Source: Vibrio nitrifigilis
Lineage (GTDB): Bacteria; Pseudomonadota; Gammaproteobacteria; Enterobacterales; Vibrionaceae
NCBI RefSeq assembly: GCF_015686695.1
Contig: NZ_JADPMR010000004.1
Coordinates: forward strand, 1,550,001 to 1,614,000
Length of the DNA: 64,000 nt
Direction of reading: 5' to 3'
Shown here: positions 61,384-64,000 of the stretch, piece after piece
How the letters are laid out: each line of letters starts with the position of its first letter
How positions within the stretch are numbered: position 1 is the first letter of the stretch
Made by a program: the position numbers and the translations under genes
Notes under the pieces: model-generated
Databases searched by the model: none
What the model saw: only the letters and a program-made list of their open reading frames with translations
What the model was told of the DNA's origin: nothing

Positions 61384-62370
61384 ATGTTTGTTAAACAATT
61401 AATCTCAATAGTCCTTCTCGCTTGCAGTGTTACGACTAGCGTTTATGCCGCAGTAAGTCTCGATTTTTCAACGGAATATAATGTCCAATCAATTCATGCT
61501 CAGGGTGATACTTTTTTTATTGAGCAAGTTAAAAAGCTGACGAATGGTAATGTTAATATCACTCTTCACACTGGAGGATCTCTAGGATTTAAATCGGCCG
61601 ATCATTTTTACGCTGTCTCTGATGGCGCTGTACCTTTAGCGGATACATTGGCAGGAAGTATGGCAGGGATCGATCCAATATTTTTATTGTCTTCACTGCC
61701 GTTTCTTGTCACCAATGAAGACCAAGCTGAGCTGCTATACCACATTGCAAAGCCCTATTACCAAAAGGTTTTCTCCAATAATAACGAGCTACTGCTCTAC
61801 GCTTCTCCTTGGCCAGCTAGCGGGATCTGGTCAAGAAAACCCGTCAAAACTATACAAGCGCTGCAAGGGTTAAAAATCAGAACGTACGATAAAAATGGCA
61901 CGTTAACATTTAAAAATGCACAGGCAGCACCGGTAAACCTCTCTTGGGCTGATGTTGTGCCACAACTTTCTACAGGTGGAATAGATGCTGTATTAACGTC
62001 GGCAGATGCTGGCGCTAGCGCCCAATTTTGGGAGCATTTAACTCATTACAGTGCTATTCAATATGCGATTCCTTTGAACATGGTTCATATGAATAAAGAC
62101 GATTTCGACCGTCTAGACGAGCAAGACAAAAAAGCGTTACTCACTGCTGCAAAACTCACCGATGAACATAATTGGAAGACAGTACGCACTCGAGTTAAGG
62201 CTAACTATCAACAGCTTAAACATAATAAAGTGGCTATTTTTACCAATTTGCCGACAAGTTTTATCTCCTATTTGCAAAAAGCCGCTAAGCCAACGTTAGA
62301 ATCTTGGTTACAAGAATCAGGCTCCAGAGGCAAATCTATCATCGAGGAATTTAATCAACGCAAACAATAG
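61384..62370 (+). CDS. dctP: TRAP transporter substrate-binding protein (DctP family)
   Basis: 328 residues from the ATG at 61384 with AAAAGGA upstream and a signal peptide (MFVKQLISIVLLACSVTTSVYA). Typical DctP order: FFIEQVKKLTNGNVNITLHTGGSLGF, then LSSLPFLVTNEDQAELLYH, the conserved GLKIRTYDKNGT with the carboxylate-binding arginine, and VPQLSTGGIDAVLTSADAG. Such proteins deliver carboxylates to the DctQM membrane pair. Substrate not deducible; the tail of the operon lies outside the window. Confidence 0.88.
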   Translation: MFVKQLISIVLLACSVTTSVYAAVSLDFSTEYNVQSIHAQGDTFFIEQVKKLTNGNVNITLHTGGSLGFKSADHFYAVSDGAVPLADTLAGSMAGIDPIFLLSSLPFLVTNEDQAELLYHIAKPYYQKVFSNNNELLLYASPWPASGIWSRKPVKTIQALQGLKIRTYDKNGTLTFKNAQAAPVNLSWADVVPQLSTGGIDAVLTSADAGASAQFWEHLTHYSAIQYAIPLNMVHMNKDDFDRLDEQDKKALLTAAKLTDEHNWKTVRTRVKANYQQLKHNKVAIFTNLPTSFISYLQKAAKPTLESWLQESGSRGKSIIEEFNQRKQ

Positions 62371-62379
62371 GTGGTTATG

Positions 62380-62883
62380 ATGAAAATATTACTTCGTATT
62401 ACACGGGGAATAAATAGATTAGCCATAGCGATCGCTAGCTTATTGGTTGTGTATATTCTTTGCCATATTCTTCTTGAAATTACACTACGTCTATTTGGTT
62501 CTTCAACTTATGTGTTAGATGAGTTCGTCGGGTATGCTGTGGCTACATTGACGTTTCTTGCACTCGGCTACAGTTTAGAACATGAGCAATTAATTAGAGT
62601 GAGTTTTGTTTTAGACCTGCTTCCTAAAACGCATCGTTGGATATTAGATTTTATAACGTCATTCCTAGCCACAGTATTCTTTTGTTGGATAGATACTATT
62701 TGGTGGTCAACCGTATCGCGTAACTTTACAAGAGGTACCACCAGTCAATCTCTAGCAGCAACCCCATTATGGGTACCACAAGGATTGGTTTTGGTTGGCA
62801 TATCCATTCTTTGTCTCACTTTGATCTCTCGGGCTCTTTCTCTCGTTATTTATCATCACTCCGCCAACTCTGGAGCTCACTAA
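62380..62883 (+). CDS. dctQ: TRAP transporter small membrane subunit (DctQ family)
   Basis: 167 residues, four membrane helices (AIAIASLLVVYILCHILLEITLRLF, ATLTFLALGYSLEHEQLIRVSFV, DFITSFLATVFFCWIDT, PQGLVLVGISILCLTLI). The EHEQLIRVSFVLDLLP stretch is typical of DctQ. AGGTGG is five bases before the ATG at 62380; starts at 62377 or the GTG at 62371 are possible. Nine bases after dctP, one base before dctM. Confidence 0.85.
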   Translation: MKILLRITRGINRLAIAIASLLVVYILCHILLEITLRLFGSSTYVLDEFVGYAVATLTFLALGYSLEHEQLIRVSFVLDLLPKTHRWILDFITSFLATVFFCWIDTIWWSTVSRNFTRGTTSQSLAATPLWVPQGLVLVGISILCLTLISRALSLVIYHHSANSGAH

Positions 62884-62884
62884 C

Positions 62885-64000
62885 ATGGATATTCTTTTTA
62901 CCTCAATGGGAGTGATCGCTGTTTTGTTTGTGGTGCTAGCTTCCGGTATCTGGGTCTTTGCTGGGCTCGCTATTGTTGCATGCTGCTCGTTGGTTGTGTT
63001 TGCTGGAATGCCGATTGAGCGTGTCGGTTTAATTTTGAGTCGAATCTTATTTCGAGCGGGAAACTCATGGGAACTCGCTGCCATCCCATTGTTTATTTGG
63101 ATGGGGGAGCTGATTTTTCGATCAGATATTTCCAACCGACTCTTCAAAGGGTTAGAGCCATGGACGCGAATAGTGCCTGGCGGAATCTTACACACCAATG
63201 TGGTTGGTTGCGCGCTATTTGCCGCAGTCAGTGGCTCAAGTTCTGCGACAACCGCGACTATTGGCAAAATCACAACCTCGGAGCTAAAACAGAGAGGGTA
63301 TGATCGGCAGCTTTCGATTGGATCGTTAGCGGGGGCTGGCAGTTTAGGTTTATTGATTCCTCCCTCGATCGTAATGATTGTCTATGGGATACAAGCTGAA
63401 GTTTCAATTAATAAGTTATTTATGGCGGGTATCTTACCTGGTGTTCTAATCGCATTACTTTATTCGGGGTATCTGATGATTCACGCGACGATAAAACCTC
63501 ATTGCGCCCCGAAAGAAACTCAATGTGATATCACTTTTGCTCGAAGTTTTCGCTACCTATTTCCCATCATTGGATTAATTACCATTGTATTAGGTGCAAT
63601 CTATTCGGGCATTGCTACGCCATCGGAAGCTGCGGCTGTTGGTGTCTTCGCGACATTAATTTTATTGGCGATAGAAAGGCAATTAACCAAAGAAGTTCTC
63701 GTCAATTCCCTTATTTCCACACTGCAAAGTTCTACCATGGTATGCAGTATTATGGTGAGTGCGGCGATGCTTTCTACTGCGATGGGCTATTTGCACCTTC
63801 CTTCCGAATTGGCCCGTTGGATCGCGAAAGAGCATTTCTCTCCCGCCATGTTATTAATTGCTCTAGCCCTGTTTTATGTCGTTCTTGGATTATTTTTAGA
63901 TGGAATCTCTATCACGGTTATGAGCTTACCCATCACATTACCTATCATAGTTCAAGCTGGGTTTGATCCACTGTGGTTCGGTGTTTTCTTAGTTATCATG
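62885..64000 (+). CDS. dctM: TRAP transporter large permease (DctM family), truncated by the window end
   Basis: 372 codons in frame up to the window end; the usual length is about 430, so the last helices are missing. Characteristic segments: AAIPLFIWMGELIFRS, FAAVSGSSSATTATIGKITTSELKQRGYDRQLSIGSLAGAGSLGLLIPPSIVMIVYGI, and IYSGIATPSEAAAVGVFATLI. Transports the substrate captured by DctP with Na+. The ATG is one base after the dctQ stop, so the three genes form one operon. Confidence 0.92.
   Translation, partial: MDILFTSMGVIAVLFVVLASGIWVFAGLAIVACCSLVVFAGMPIERVGLILSRILFRAGNSWELAAIPLFIWMGELIFRSDISNRLFKGLEPWTRIVPGGILHTNVVGCALFAAVSGSSSATTATIGKITTSELKQRGYDRQLSIGSLAGAGSLGLLIPPSIVMIVYGIQAEVSINKLFMAGILPGVLIALLYSGYLMIHATIKPHCAPKETQCDITFARSFRYLFPIIGLITIVLGAIYSGIATPSEAAAVGVFATLILLAIERQLTKEVLVNSLISTLQSSTMVCSIMVSAAMLSTAMGYLHLPSELARWIAKEHFSPAMLLIALALFYVVLGLFLDGISITVMSLPITLPIIVQAGFDPLWFGVFLVIM

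Overview
The window is from the second chromosome of a Vibrionaceae bacterium, most likely a Vibrio, and spans that replicon's origin. The diagnostic evidence is a full-length rctB (29757-31733), an adjacent divergent parA2/parB2 pair, a regular array of six TGATCA-centred repeats beside a perfect DnaA box, and five near-perfect copies of the parS2-type palindrome TTTACANTGTAAA. Nearly all genes left of the origin are on the minus strand and nearly all genes right of it are on the plus strand, so most are read in the direction of the replication forks.

Left arm (1-28.5 kb): a truncated M20 amidohydrolase; a dispersed repeat; a FecCD-type ABC importer (binding protein, permease, ATPase) with a Zur-like box in front; an orphan amino-acid-type periplasmic binding protein; D-serine dehydratase (dsdA); ribB behind an FMN riboswitch; a Cache-type chemoreceptor; a small zinc-ribbon protein; and the proline utilisation locus. 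In that locus putA, a detached PutA C-terminal domain and putP run together, with a putR-like AraC regulator upstream. Two tandem PEGA-domain periplasmic proteins follow, one carrying a formylglycine-generating-enzyme-like domain, then pdxH, a DUF342/FapA protein, tmcA, parB2 and parA2.

Origin (28.5-32.2 kb): an rctA-like inverted repeat, a DnaA box, six iterons at 22-23 bp spacing, an AT-rich stretch and rctB. A second cluster of RctB-like sites lies downstream of rctB.

Right arm (32.4-64 kb): two small Vibrio-type proteins and a YebC-family protein; a cyoABCDE quinol oxidase operon with a perfect FNR box at its promoter; yibL; malT divergent from malP-malQ; glgB; an auxiliary type VI secretion cluster (hcp, vgrG, DUF4123 adaptor, a 1325-residue LysM-headed putative effector, a lipoprotein as candidate immunity protein) behind a sigma-54 promoter; an NhaC antiporter; and a TRAP transporter cut by the window end.

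The main functional units are chromosome II replication and segregation, proline catabolism, maltodextrin/glycogen metabolism, aerobic respiration and interbacterial competition. The least familiar pieces are the LysM effector/lipoprotein pair, which is much more AT-rich than its surroundings, the extra RctB-site array, the split PutA and the PEGA/FGE-like pair. No rRNA, tRNA, CRISPR array or complete insertion sequence was seen.
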